DNA of 64,000 nt from Pseudolysinimonas yzui (GTDB lineage: Bacteria > Actinomycetota > Actinomycetes > Actinomycetales > Microbacteriaceae), in the NCBI RefSeq assembly GCF_014653215.1, contig NZ_BNAI01000001.1, forward strand, positions 517,237-581,236, written 5' to 3'. The notes below the pieces were generated by a model. That model saw only the letters and a program-made list of their open reading frames with translations, ran no database searches and was not told where the DNA came from. This document shows, in pieces, positions 20,533 to 29,291 of this stretch (position 1 is the first letter of the stretch; each line of letters starts with the position of its first letter). A program made the translations under genes and the position numbers.

Positions 20533-21373
20533 GTACGCGATCGGCGAGCGGCTTGCCGCCGGTCTGGCACGTCGGGCAGTACTGGAAGGTCGAGTCGGTG
20601 TAGATGACCTGACGCACGGTGTCGCCGCACACCGGGCAGGGTTGGCCGTTTCGACCGTGCACGCGCAGGTTCGACTTCTTCTCGCCCTTCAGTTCGGAGG
20701 CGGCGAGCCCCTCAGAGCGGGCGACGGCGTCGCGCAGCGTCGACTGGATCGCCTCGTAGAGCGTGTGGATGTCGTCGGGCGGCATGCTCGCCGGCTTGAA
20801 CGGTGACATCTTCGCGACGTGCAGGATCTCGTCGGAGTAGGCGTTGCCGATCCCGGCGATGAGGCGCTGGTCGCGCAGCACGCCTTTGATCTGCGAGCGA
20901 CCGGCGGCGGTGAGGATGCCGGCGAGCACGTCTTCGGTGAACGTCGCGTCGAGCGGGTCGGGGCCGAGTGTCGCGACGCGTTCGACATCCTGCGGGTCGC
21001 GCACGACGTGGATCGCGAGGCTCTTCTTGGTGCCTGCTTCGGTGAGGTCGAAGCCCGTGCCGTCGTCGAGCACCAGCCGCGCCGCGAGCGGTCCGGCACC
21101 CCGCCGCACGGTCGCGAGCGGGGCCTTCTCGCGCCAGCGCAACCATCCCGCGCGCGCGAGGTGGATGACGAGGTGCACGTCTCCCGCCACGATGTCGAGG
21201 TACTTGCCGTGGCGCTCCACGCCGGTGATCGTGAGTCCGTCGAGAGCCGAAACGGGCGGGTCGTAGGTCTTGAGCGCGGCGAACGCGACGACGTCGAGCC
21301 GCGCGACGGTGCGGCCGATGAGCCTGCTGCGCAGATCGCTCACGAGGGCGTGCACCTCGGGCAGTTCCGGCAT
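20513..21373 (-). CDS. Fpg/Nei-family DNA glycosylase
   Basis: The 286-residue base-excision repair protein starts with MPELPEV, whose Pro2 and Glu3 are the catalytic residues of this family. It has the helix-two-turn-helix part (LIAGIGNAYSDEILH) and a C-terminal zinc finger with CPVCG and CPTC pairs. In classical Fpg and Nei the finger carries a DNA-contacting Arg before the second Cys pair (GR-S/T-T-x-x-C); here that segment reads YTDSTFQYCPTC, with Asp at that place. It may therefore belong to a third actinobacterial subgroup of uncertain substrate. The neighbours are an RNB nuclease and MutY on the same strand. Confidence 0.88.
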   Translation of the reverse strand: MPELPEVHALVSDLRSRLIGRTVARLDVVAFAALKTYDPPVSALDGLTITGVERHGKYLDIVAGDVHLVIHLARAGWLRWREKAPLATVRRGAGPLAARLVLDDGTGFDLTEAGTKKSLAIHVVRDPQDVERVATLGPDPLDATFTEDVLAGILTAAGRSQIKGVLRDQRLIAGIGNAYSDEILHVAKMSPFKPASMPPDDIHTLYEAIQSTLRDAVARSEGLAASELKGEKKSNLRVHGRNGQPCPVCGDTVRQVIYTDSTFQYCPTCQTGGKPLADRVLSRLLK

Positions 21374-21388
21374 GCAGGAAAGTCTGGC

Positions 21389-22789
21389 TCAGCTCACCCG
21401 GAAGCGCACGGTTCCCGTCGCGATGTCGGCTTCGACGAGCCGCACCCGCACGTGCGAACCGGGCTCGGGCGATCCGTCGCAGGCCGCCTCGACCGCCGGT
21501 TCGACGAGTTGCACGGTCGCGTCGGTGATCGCCAGGGCGTCGAACACCTCGCCGACGTGCGGTGCCAGCACGGCGGCCTCGACGGTGTCGAGCATGCGAC
21601 GGCCGAGGCGGCCCGCGGTGTTCGTCGAGCGGCCCATCGCCGCGGGCAGCAGGGGCAGAGCCTCGCGCACCCAGGCGGGCACGTCGGTGCCGCCGCTCAC
21701 CGCGAGGCACACTTCGAGCCCGAACCGGTCGACGAGCCGCCGCAGCGGAGCGGTGACATGGGCGTAGGGGGCACCGATCGCGGCCTGCACGGATTCGGAG
21801 GGCGGTGCGCCGTCGAACGGTGCGTACGCCGCCCCGCGGAACAGCGAGGCGGCCGCATGCCGGATGGCGATCTGCCGCGGTTCGTCGTTGTCGAGCCGTC
21901 TCAGGTAGTCGCCGTAGCGCTCGGCTTCGGCCCACGGGGTTCCGAGGGCGATCGTGCGCCGCCGGAACCGTTCGATCGCCTCCGGCTCGGCGGGTGGCAT
22001 CGTGCGCAGGATGCCGACGCCGGCATCCAGCATCATCCGGGCGGCCGCCATGCCGGTGAGCAGGGAGATCTGGGCGTTCCAGGTGGCGACCGGCAGCACG
22101 ACCCGCCGCTCCAGCCGATACTCCCGGCCCTCGCGCACGACGAGGATCTCGGGCGTCGACAGGCTCGCTCCGCCGCGTTCGCTCTCCTGAGCGATCCGGG
22201 CCTCGCCGACGTCGCGCAGCATCCCGAGCATCGGATCGCCGGCGACGGCGGCCTGCGCGTCCTCGTAGCTCCACTGCCGTCGGCTGCGCACCCGCGCGCG
22301 ACGCACGCGCGCCGAGGTCTGCCGGCCCGAGGCGTCGAGTTGCAGCTCCCAGACGAATGCGCCGCGTTCGACGTCGGGGAGCAGCGAGGCCGCGCCTTCG
22401 CTGATCGTCACCGGATGCAGCGGGATGCGCCCGTCGGCCGCGTAGAGCGTCTGGCCGCGCTCGCGGGCCTCGTCGTCGATCGCGCCGCCGGGGGCCACGA
22501 ACCCGGGGAGGTCGGCGATCGCATAGAACACCCGCCAGCCGGCCCCGTCGGGCTCGATCGCGAGGGCCTGATCGAGGTCGGTCGCGCCCGCCGGGTCGAT
22601 CGTGACGAAGGGGAGGTCGGTGAGATCGAGATCGGGCGGCTCGTAGGCATCGACGGCACGACCGGCTTCGGCCGAGACCTCAGCCGGAAAGCCGCTCGGC
22701 AGCTCGAGCTCGGCGCGGATCGCCGCCAGCGCCGCGACGAGTTCCGGTTGCGAGGCCTCCCGCGTGAGCTTCAGCGGCACGGACGGCAT
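21389..22789 (-). CDS. RNB-domain ribonuclease (RNase II/R family)
   Basis: The 466-residue protein contains the RNB catalytic domain. Metal-binding aspartates are in FVTIDPAGATDLDQALAIE (about residues 63–81) and a substrate-channel motif reads HVTAPLRRLVDRFG (about residue 337). It is shorter than RNase R and lacks recognisable cold-shock domains, while the last 80 residues may be an S1-like fold. It probably degrades RNA from the 3' end. ATG 22789 lies 6 nt after TAGGCT, so it may have its own leaderless transcript between MutY and the glycosylase. Confidence 0.88.
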   Translation of the reverse strand: MPSVPLKLTREASQPELVAALAAIRAELELPSGFPAEVSAEAGRAVDAYEPPDLDLTDLPFVTIDPAGATDLDQALAIEPDGAGWRVFYAIADLPGFVAPGGAIDDEARERGQTLYAADGRIPLHPVTISEGAASLLPDVERGAFVWELQLDASGRQTSARVRRARVRSRRQWSYEDAQAAVAGDPMLGMLRDVGEARIAQESERGGASLSTPEILVVREGREYRLERRVVLPVATWNAQISLLTGMAAARMMLDAGVGILRTMPPAEPEAIERFRRRTIALGTPWAEAERYGDYLRRLDNDEPRQIAIRHAAASLFRGAAYAPFDGAPPSESVQAAIGAPYAHVTAPLRRLVDRFGLEVCLAVSGGTDVPAWVREALPLLPAAMGRSTNTAGRLGRRMLDTVEAAVLAPHVGEVFDALAITDATVQLVEPAVEAACDGSPEPGSHVRVRLVEADIATGTVRFRVS

Positions 22790-22798
22790 TCGACCAGC

Positions 22799-23674
22799 CT
22801 ACGGAAGTCGCAGCTCGTCACCCTCCCGCTCGACCAGACCGTCCCGCAGCAACCCCTCGACGGCGCGCGCGAGCTGCGCGGCATCCGCCCACAGCCCCGC
22901 GATCACCTCGACCGGCACCGGGATGTCGCTGCCCCGCAGTTCGCGCAGCACGAGGCCGCGCACCTGGCGGTCGGAGCCTTCGTACCGCTTCTGCACCGGG
23001 GCGCGCGGGCCCGCGTAGCGCGGATAGCCGGCCGCCCGCCAGGCGCACACCGCGGCCAGCGGGCACTCGTCGCAGCGTGGTGTTCGCGCCGTGCACACCG
23101 TCTGCCCGAGTTCCATCGTGCCGGCGTTGACCAGCCGCGCCCGCGCCGGATCGGCGGGCAGCAGGGCCTCCATCTCGGCGAGGTCGACCGCCGTGCGCGC
23201 CGGGCCCGCCGCACCCTGACCGCGCATCGCCCGGGCGAGCACGCGGCGCACGTTGGTGTCGACGACGGGGGTGCGGATGCCGTACGCGAACGCCGCGACC
23301 GCCCGCGCGGTGTACGGTCCTACGCCCGGGAGGGCGAGCAGCGCGTCGACGTCTGATGGCACCTCGTTGCCGTGCCGCTCCGCGATGGCCGTGGCGGCGC
23401 CGTGCAGGTTGAGCGCGCGGCGTGGGTAGCCGAGGCGTTCCCAGGCGCGCACTGCCTCGCCGGGCGGCACGTTCGCGAGATCCGCGGGGGTGGGCCAACG
23501 GGTCAGCCAGCGCTCCAGTGCGGGGATGACGCGGCTGACCGGCGTCTGCTGCAGCATGAACTCGCTCACCAGGGTTCCCCAGGCGGTGAAGCCCGGGCGC
23601 CGCCAGGGGAGGTCGCGATGCCCCGTCGCGTACCAGGCGGCGATGCGCTCGCCGATGGCCGTTCCGGGGGTCAC
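22799..23674 (-). CDS. mutY: A/G-specific adenine glycosylase MutY
   Basis: This 291-residue enzyme removes adenine mispaired with 8-oxoguanine. Visible elements are SEFMLQQTPVSR with the catalytic Glu near residue 35, the helix-hairpin-helix LPGVGPYTARAVAAFA, the catalytic Asp in VVDTNVRRVLAR, and an iron-sulfur cluster motif CTARTPRCDECPLAAVC (C-X6-C-X2-C-X5-C). The C-terminal NUDIX-like 8-oxoG recognition domain seems reduced compared with E. coli. I start it at GTG 23674, 6 nt after the -10 box TACCCT; an open extension further upstream runs through the divergent kinase. It pairs functionally with the nearby Fpg-like gene in oxidised-guanine repair. Confidence 0.92.
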   Translation of the reverse strand: MTPGTAIGERIAAWYATGHRDLPWRRPGFTAWGTLVSEFMLQQTPVSRVIPALERWLTRWPTPADLANVPPGEAVRAWERLGYPRRALNLHGAATAIAERHGNEVPSDVDALLALPGVGPYTARAVAAFAYGIRTPVVDTNVRRVLARAMRGQGAAGPARTAVDLAEMEALLPADPARARLVNAGTMELGQTVCTARTPRCDECPLAAVCAWRAAGYPRYAGPRAPVQKRYEGSDRQVRGLVLRELRGSDIPVPVEVIAGLWADAAQLARAVEGLLRDGLVEREGDELRLP

Positions 23675-23680
23675 ACCGCG

Positions 23681-23698
23681 AGGGTAGCTGGCTAGGCT
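23681..23698. promoter_or_regulatory. Back-to-back -10 boxes for mutY and a kinase
   Basis: On the minus strand TACCCT (23686–23681) lies 6 nt before the mutY GTG. On the plus strand TAGGCT (23693–23698) lies 6 nt before the kinase GTG. The boxes are 6 bp apart, so the two leaderless promoters overlap and must compete for polymerase. Confidence 0.55.
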
Positions 23699-23704
23699 GG
23701 CGCC

Positions 23705-24409
23705 GTGGTGACGTGGTCGAAGATCGCCCCGGCTCGGCGGGAGCTGCTGGAGTCGCTCGTGGCCGAGTATGCCCACCACTATGCGAAGGGCCGCACGACG
23801 CTCGCCGTCGACGGGCCCGACGGTGCCGGCAAGACGCGGTTCGCCGACGACCTCGCTGTCGCCTTCGATCGCGCGGGCTACACGGTGTTCCGCGCGTCGG
23901 TCGACGACTTCCATCACCCGCGCGAGCACCGCTACCGCTTCGGGCGGTATTCCTCCGACGGCTACTACCGGGATGCCTTCGACTATTCGCTGTTGCGCCG
24001 CGTGCTGCTCGAGCCGTTCCGCATGGGGGGCAGCACGGGCTTCCAGCTGCGCGGCTTCGACCTCGAGCGCGACACGCCGGTCGAGTCGGCGTGGGTGACC
24101 GGCCCGGCCGACGCGATCCTCATCGTCGACGGGGTGTTCCTCAACCGCTTCGAACTGCGGGGGGCCTGGAACTTCTCGATCTGGCTCGACGCCGACCCGA
24201 AGGTGCGGCTCGCCCGCATGGTGGAGCGCGACGGGGCCGATCCCGACCCGAAGGCGGAGTCGAACCGCCGCTACGCCGACGCGCAGCGGCTGTACGTGCG
24301 CGACGCGCACCCGAACACGGCGGCCAGCGCGATCGTCGACAACACCGACGCCGACGCCCCGGTGCGGCGCTTCGCCGACTACTGCTCGGTCAAACCCGCC
24401 CCGAGGTAG
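23705..24409 (+). CDS. P-loop nucleoside kinase-like protein (uridine kinase family)
   Basis: This 234-residue protein has a Walker A motif AVDGPDGAGKTRFADDLA near residue 34, followed by SVDDFHHPREHRYRFGRYSS, a pattern of uridine-kinase/phosphoribulokinase-like enzymes in which the Asp and the HP pair position the substrate. LIVDGVFLNRFELRGAWNFS resembles the Walker B region. It probably phosphorylates a nucleoside or other small alcohol, but specificity is unclear. It starts at GTG 23705, directly after a -10 box, and its 3' end overlaps the convergent reductase by 20 bases. Confidence 0.8.
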   Translation: MVTWSKIAPARRELLESLVAEYAHHYAKGRTTLAVDGPDGAGKTRFADDLAVAFDRAGYTVFRASVDDFHHPREHRYRFGRYSSDGYYRDAFDYSLLRRVLLEPFRMGGSTGFQLRGFDLERDTPVESAWVTGPADAILIVDGVFLNRFELRGAWNFSIWLDADPKVRLARMVERDGADPDPKAESNRRYADAQRLYVRDAHPNTAASAIVDNTDADAPVRRFADYCSVKPAPR

Positions 24410-25397
24410 GCACGCGCCGCGCGACCTCCGCCGAGGAGAGGAACGTTCCCGTGCGCTCCACGTCGTGCACCAGGGCGACGAGTGCCGCGTTGATCGGAGC
24501 GTCGAGTCCGTGCTCCCGAGCGACCCGCACGACGGCGCCGTTGAGGAAGTCGATCTCGGTGAGCTGACCGCGGCGGATGCTCTGCAGCGTCGATCCCGGA
24601 TTCGGCACGTCACCCATGCGCCTCGCGAGCAGCCGCGGCAGCCGCGCGGCGAGCGCGAGCGGACCGCGGCCGAGCCAGGGCAGCACCCACCCGGGGATGC
24701 CCTGCAGGCCGGCGAAACGGATGCCGATGCGGTTCGCGATGCGCACCGTCTCGCGCAGGCTCGCGGCCAGCACTCGAAGGAGGGCCGGATCCTCGACGGT
24801 CTGCTGCACGCTCAGCCCCGTGATCGCCGGGAGGGCGTTGACGTGGTTGATGAGCAGTTTGGTCCACTGCGCGTCTTCGAGACGCTCGACCACCTCGACC
24901 GAGAGGGCGCCGCCGAGCAGGGTCGCGAAGCGTTCGACGACGGCCGGGTCGGTGCCGGGGGCGCCGCCGATGACGATCGGCAGGGCCGCGGTGACCGTGA
25001 TGCGACCGGGGGAGAGATACGAGGTGGCGAACAGGGCGAGCCCGCCGACGAGCGGTGAGCCGGGCAGCACCTCGCCGGCGACCCGGATGCCGCCGAGCCC
25101 GTTCTGCACGACCAGCAGCGGCACCCCTTCGAGAACTGCGGCGTTCGCGCGCAGGGCGGCCTCGGCATCCTGCCCCTTGGTCGCGAGGATCGCGAGCTCC
25201 GGACGGGTGCCGAGCACCTCGCCCGCGGTCACCCGCGCGACGTGCGACCCGTAGCCGCCGTCGAGTGCGATGCCGTCGGCGCGGATCGCCGCGAGGTGCT
25301 CACCGCGCGCGGTCACCTCGACGTCGTGTCCCGCGCGATCGAGGAGGGCGGCGAGCAGTCCGCCCACCGCCCCCGCTCCGATCACGGCCACCCGCAT
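24390..25397 (-). CDS. 2-dehydropantoate 2-reductase family protein
   Basis: A 335-residue NADPH-dependent ketopantoate reductase-like protein (PanE/ApbA). The dinucleotide site is MRVAVIGAGAVGGLLAALLD. ILATKG–QD and VVQNGLGG follow, then the catalytic Lys region WTKLLINHVNALPAITG, and the C-terminal signature RRGQLTEIDFLNGAVV. The family makes pantoate for coenzyme A, though many paralogues act on other ketoacids. ATG 25397 lies 6 nt after TAGGCT. It is followed on the same strand by nothing further and preceded by the DHA2 exporter only 9 nt away. Confidence 0.85.
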   Translation of the reverse strand: MRVAVIGAGAVGGLLAALLDRAGHDVEVTARGEHLAAIRADGIALDGGYGSHVARVTAGEVLGTRPELAILATKGQDAEAALRANAAVLEGVPLLVVQNGLGGIRVAGEVLPGSPLVGGLALFATSYLSPGRITVTAALPIVIGGAPGTDPAVVERFATLLGGALSVEVVERLEDAQWTKLLINHVNALPAITGLSVQQTVEDPALLRVLAASLRETVRIANRIGIRFAGLQGIPGWVLPWLGRGPLALAARLPRLLARRMGDVPNPGSTLQSIRRGQLTEIDFLNGAVVRVAREHGLDAPINAALVALVHDVERTGTFLSSAEVARRVPTSGRV

Positions 25398-25406
25398 GCT
25401 TCGAGC

Positions 25407-26852
25407 CTAGGCCGGGAGCAGCTCCCGCTCCGGCTGGTCGATGGCCGGCTCGTCGACGACGGGTTCCGGGCGCCGGTTCGAGCGCCCCGCGGGCAGCAGG
25501 AACGCGACGGCGGCGGTCGCGAACACGACGGCCGCACCGACGGCGACGGCGGGCACGGCGGCATCCACGTAGTCGGTCGGCGTGAGTTCGCCGCCCGCAC
25601 CGGTGAAGACGGCGGTGAGCACCGCGATGCCGAGGGCGACGCCGATCTCGCGCAGCGTCGAGTTGGTGCCGCTGGCTTTCGCGGTGTCGGCTTCGCTGGT
25701 GTGGGCGAGCACGGCCGTCGAGACGGGCGCGAACACCAGTCCCATCCCGATCCCGGCCGAGATGAAGGCGGGCAGCATCGTCAGGTACGGCACGTCGGCC
25801 GTCATCACGAGGGCGAGCCAGGTGAGCCCGGCGCCCTGGAACAGCAGCCCGGCGATGATGAGTACGCGGGTGCCGACGCGCGGCGCGACGAACCCGGCGA
25901 GCGGTGCGACGACCATCGGCGCCATCGTCCACGGCGTCGTCATGACGGCGGCTTCGAGCGGCGAGTGGCCCTGCACCACCTGCAGGAACTGGATGAGGAT
26001 GAAGACCGCCCCGAACATCCCGAACGAGAAGCCGAAGCCGACGACGTTCGCGACGCTGAAACTGCGGTCGCGGAACAGGCGCAGCGGCAGCAGCGGAGAG
26101 CCCGTGCGGCTCTCCCAGACGACGAACGCGGCGACCAGGGCTGCCCCGACGATCAGCGAGCCGACCACTTCGAGCGAGTCCCAGCCCGCGTCGTTGCCGC
26201 GCACGATGCCGTAGACGACCCCGAGCACGCCGAGCCCGGCGAGCAGCACCCCGGGCACGTCGAGGCGCAGCCGGGCGCCGAGGGTGTTCGGCAGGGTGAA
26301 CAGGATCAGCGGAAGAACGAGGATGCCGACGGGCACGTTGATCCAGAAGATCGCCTCCCAGCTCCAGCCTTCGACGACGGCGCCGCCGATGAGCGGCCCG
26401 GCGGCGACGCCGAGCCCGGCGATCCCGCCCCACACGCCGATCGCGAGCGGACGCAGCCGCGCCTCGACCGATCCGGCGAGCAGCGAGAGCGAAAGGGGCA
26501 TGATGCCGGCTCCGCCGAGCCCCTGGAGGGCGCGCGCGGCGATGAGCTGGGCGGGGTCGGTGCTGAGGGCGGCCAGCACGGAGGCGACCGTGAACACGAC
26601 GATTCCGGCGAGGAAGATCGTGCGTCGCCCGAGCCGGTCGCCCAGCCCGACGGCGAAGAGGATGAGGCTCGCGAAGGCGAGGGTGTAGGCGTTGACGAAC
26701 CACTGCAGTTCTTCGACGGTCGCGCCGAGGTCGGCGTGGATGGCGGGGAGCGCGTTCGTCATGACGAGGTTGTCGAGGGTGGCCATGAACATCGGGATGC
26801 CGGTCGCGGCGAGCACGAGGCCGAACGGCACCCGGCGTGAGGGGGAGGACAT
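25407..26852 (-). CDS. DHA2-type MFS drug exporter
   Basis: This 481-residue protein has about 14 hydrophobic segments, as in EmrB/QacA drug:H+ antiporters. The N-terminal FMATLDNLVMTNALPAIHAD matches motif D1 of 14-helix exporters, and LGDRLGRRTIFLAG is motif A. ATG 26852 is chosen because an AAGGG stretch precedes it; the longer frame runs into the operator region. It diverges from a TetR gene, with two GTAATC-type palindromes between them, so it is very likely repressed by that protein and induced by its own substrates. Confidence 0.9.
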   Translation of the reverse strand: MSSPSRRVPFGLVLAATGIPMFMATLDNLVMTNALPAIHADLGATVEELQWFVNAYTLAFASLILFAVGLGDRLGRRTIFLAGIVVFTVASVLAALSTDPAQLIAARALQGLGGAGIMPLSLSLLAGSVEARLRPLAIGVWGGIAGLGVAAGPLIGGAVVEGWSWEAIFWINVPVGILVLPLILFTLPNTLGARLRLDVPGVLLAGLGVLGVVYGIVRGNDAGWDSLEVVGSLIVGAALVAAFVVWESRTGSPLLPLRLFRDRSFSVANVVGFGFSFGMFGAVFILIQFLQVVQGHSPLEAAVMTTPWTMAPMVVAPLAGFVAPRVGTRVLIIAGLLFQGAGLTWLALVMTADVPYLTMLPAFISAGIGMGLVFAPVSTAVLAHTSEADTAKASGTNSTLREIGVALGIAVLTAVFTGAGGELTPTDYVDAAVPAVAVGAAVVFATAAVAFLLPAGRSNRRPEPVVDEPAIDQPERELLPA

Positions 26853-26872
26853 CGGAGGACCCTTCGTAATAA

Positions 26873-26914
26873 GTAATCGAATGATTACCTGCACGCTAGT
26901 AATCAGTTGATACC
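26873..26914. promoter_or_regulatory. Two operator copies between exporter and TetR
   Basis: Copy 1 is GTAATC–GAAT–GATTAC (26873–26888), a perfect inverted repeat with a 4-base centre. Copy 2 is GTAATC–AGTT–GATACC (26899–26914), with an imperfect right half. Copy 2 overlaps the TACCCT -10 box (26911–26916) of the repressor gene, which suggests autoregulation as well as exporter control. Confidence 0.75.
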
Positions 26915-26923
26915 CTGTCAAGC

Positions 26924-27541
26924 GTGACGCCCGAGACCGCATCCGATCCGATTCCGCGCATGCGCGCCGAGGATCGGCGCGAACTCGTGCTGACCGCGGC
27001 GACTGCGGTGTTCGGCGAGCGTGGCTACTTCGGAACGACGACGGATGCCGTGGCGCGGGCCGCGAACGTCAGCCAGCCGTATGTGGTGCGCATGTTCGGC
27101 ACCAAGGAGGCCCTCTTCCTCGCGGTGCTCGAGCGAGCGCTGGAGCGACTGATCGCCGCCTTCCGAGGGGCGATCGATGAGAACCCCGCCTCCCCGCGGG
27201 AGCAGATCCACGAGCGCCTCGGCGCCGCCTACGGCGACCTGATCACCGACCGCGGCCTCCTGCTGAGCCTGATGCACGCGTTCGTGCTCGGATCCGACCC
27301 CGAGATCGGTCGCGCCGCGCGCCGCGGATTCCTCGAGGTGTACCGGCTGCTCAGGCACGAGGCCGGCTTCACGGCCGACGAGGCCCAGGCGTTCCTCGGA
27401 TCCGGGATGCTGCTGAACACCCTCATCGGGTTGCGGATGGCCGACGACTTCGACGACCCCGACGTGCGCGAACTCATCGAATGCGCGGCTCCCACGAAGG
27501 CCGAGATCCTCGTGCGCATGTCCCGGGCGACGCCGGCCTGA
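26924..27541 (+). CDS. TetR-family repressor of the DHA2 exporter
   Basis: The 205-residue regulator has an N-terminal helix-turn-helix (FGTTTDAVARAANVSQPYVV, then RMFGTKEALFLAVLE) and a helical ligand-binding domain. GTG 26924 lies 7 nt after TACCCT, so the message is probably leaderless. It diverges from the exporter across two operator copies. The stop shares bases with the truB start (TGATG), so truB may be partly transcribed with it, which is unusual for a housekeeping gene. Confidence 0.9.
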   Translation: MTPETASDPIPRMRAEDRRELVLTAATAVFGERGYFGTTTDAVARAANVSQPYVVRMFGTKEALFLAVLERALERLIAAFRGAIDENPASPREQIHERLGAAYGDLITDRGLLLSLMHAFVLGSDPEIGRAARRGFLEVYRLLRHEAGFTADEAQAFLGSGMLLNTLIGLRMADDFDDPDVRELIECAAPTKAEILVRMSRATPA

Positions 27542-28440
27542 TGCCGCCCGTGCACGGGGGGAGCGGCGGCATCCTGCTTCTCGACAAGCCGCAGGGGCCG
27601 ACGAGTCACGACCTGGTCGCCCGCACCCGCCGCGCCCTCGGCACCCGCAAGGTCGGGCACGCGGGCACGCTCGACCCGATGGCGACCGGATTGATGATCC
27701 TCGGCGTCGGCAGTTCGACGCGCCTGCTCACCTACCTCGTCGGTCTCGACAAGGAGTACACCGCGACGATCCGGCTCGGGCAGTCGACGACGACCGACGA
27801 CGCCGAGGGCGAGGTCGTCGCGGAGACCGACGCGAGCGGGGTGACGCCCGAGGCGATCGCGGCGGAGGTGACGGCGCTCACCGGCGAGATCGCCCAGGTG
27901 CCGAGCAGCTTCTCGGCGATCAAGGTCGACGGCCGGCGCTCGTACGACCGCGCCCGCGCCGGCGAGGAGGTCGACCTGCCTCCGCGTCCGGTGACGGTGT
28001 CGGAGTTCGCGGTGCTGAGCCGCCGAGCGGAGGGGCCCCTGCTCGATCTCGACGTGCGGGTCGCCGTCTCGTCGGGCACCTATGTGCGAGCCCTCGCCCG
28101 CGACCTCGGCCGGGCTCTCGGTGTCGGGGGGCATCTCACGGCCCTTCGCCGCACGCGGATCGGCCCGTTCGACATCGCCACGGCCGTCCACCCCGACGAT
28201 GACCTCGCGGCCGCGCTCCTCCCGCCGGCGGAGGTCGCGGCGCGACTGTTCCCGACGGTGTCGATGGATGCCGACACGACCCTCGCCCTGAGTCAGGGCA
28301 AGCGCGTCGCCGTCGCAGTCGCCGATGCGCCCGTCGTCGCGGCGCTCGCCCCCGGCGGCCGGCTCGCCGGCCTCGTCTCCGTACGCGACGGCGTCTGTCG
28401 CGTGCTCGTCAACTTCCCCACCGAAGAGGTGCTCACGTGA
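27541..28440 (+). CDS. truB: tRNA pseudouridine-55 synthase TruB
   Basis: The 299-residue enzyme makes pseudouridine 55 in the T-loop of tRNAs. The catalytic Asp lies in KVGHAGTLDPMATGLMILGVG (split here as KVGHAGTLDP and MATGLMILGVG) near residue 43. FSAIKVDGRRSYDRARAG and a C-terminal PUA-like part follow. ATG 27541 overlaps the upstream TetR stop, and its own stop overlaps the next start (GTGA). It sits with ribF, as in many bacteria. Confidence 0.96.
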   Translation: MPPVHGGSGGILLLDKPQGPTSHDLVARTRRALGTRKVGHAGTLDPMATGLMILGVGSSTRLLTYLVGLDKEYTATIRLGQSTTTDDAEGEVVAETDASGVTPEAIAAEVTALTGEIAQVPSSFSAIKVDGRRSYDRARAGEEVDLPPRPVTVSEFAVLSRRAEGPLLDLDVRVAVSSGTYVRALARDLGRALGVGGHLTALRRTRIGPFDIATAVHPDDDLAAALLPPAEVAARLFPTVSMDADTTLALSQGKRVAVAVADAPVVAALAPGGRLAGLVSVRDGVCRVLVNFPTEEVLT

Positions 28441-28805
28441 TCGACATCTTCACCGTCATCCTCATCGGGGTCGCGACCCTCGCGGGGGTGCTGTGCGTCG
28501 TGCTGGGACTCGTCGGTCGCAAGCCCGAAGACGTCACGATCCTCGCCGTCGCGCTGGTGGAGGTGCTGCTGCTCGCGCAGGTCGTCATCGCGCTCATCGC
28601 GCCGGCCGCCGGCAACCACCCGACCGGCAACCTCGGTGAGTTCTGGGTGTACCTGGCGACGGCGTGCCTCATGCCACCCGCCGCGATCGCCTGGGCGCTC
28701 ACCGACCGGTCGCGCTGGAGCACCGTCGTGCTCGGCGTCGCCGCGCTCGCGATCGCCGTGATGGCGTATCGCATGAACCAGATCTGGACCGTCCAGCTGG
28801 CGTGA
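28437..28805 (+). CDS. Small integral membrane protein
   Basis: This 122-residue protein has four predicted membrane segments (about residues 3–27, 36–58, 68–88 and 95–112) with short loops. It starts at GTG 28437 overlapping the truB stop by 4 bases, so it is translationally coupled to truB. No family or function is recognised. Similar small membrane proteins often occur between truB and ribF in related actinobacteria, as far as I recall. Confidence 0.75.
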   Translation: MIDIFTVILIGVATLAGVLCVVLGLVGRKPEDVTILAVALVEVLLLAQVVIALIAPAAGNHPTGNLGEFWVYLATACLMPPAAIAWALTDRSRWSTVVLGVAALAIAVMAYRMNQIWTVQLA

Positions 28806-28829
28806 AGAGCAGGCCCTAGTCTGAAACGG

Positions 28830-29291
28830 ATGTCCACCCGTCGTCTCGATTCCTCACAACTGGCCGGCCCGGGCCGCATCCTCGTCGCCGTCTACGCCGT
28901 TCTCGCCGTCGCCGCCACCGGCCGCAGCGTGTTCCAGATCATCGATCGGTTCGGCGAGGCGCCGATCGCGTTCTCGCTCTCCGCTCTCGCGGCCGTCGTC
29001 TACATTGTCGCGACGCTGGCTCTGGCGCTGCGCTGGACCACGATCGCCTGGGTCACGATCGGCTTCGAATTCGTCGGCGTGCTCGTGATCGGCACGGTGA
29101 GCGTCCTGGCACCCGGCCTGCTCGGGCTCGACAGCGTCGACCCGTTTGGCCGCGAGGCGACCGTGTGGAGCGCCTACGGCGCCGGATACCTGTGCATTCC
29201 GCTCGTGCTGCCGGTGATCGGGCTGTTCTACCTGTGGCGCGGGCGCCGCGTCACCGCCGCCGAGAGCGCCGCCGTCGAGAGCGCGCCATGA
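28830..29291 (+). CDS. Four-helix membrane protein of unknown function
   Basis: The 153-residue protein has four hydrophobic segments and short polar termini (segment 1 starts ILVAVYAVLAVAATG; the last is IPLVLPVIGLFYLWR). ATG 28830 lies 7 nt after a TAGTCT -10 box, indicating an internal leaderless promoter. Its stop overlaps the ribF start (ATGA). Coupling to ribF is clear, but its role is not. Confidence 0.75.
   Translation: MSTRRLDSSQLAGPGRILVAVYAVLAVAATGRSVFQIIDRFGEAPIAFSLSALAAVVYIVATLALALRWTTIAWVTIGFEFVGVLVIGTVSVLAPGLLGLDSVDPFGREATVWSAYGAGYLCIPLVLPVIGLFYLWRGRRVTAAESAAVESAP

Noticed and set aside
28437-29291. Membrane proteins between truB and ribF as a toxin–antitoxin or transporter pair
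   Set aside because: They lack any motif of such systems and their overlaps indicate only translational coupling within the operon.
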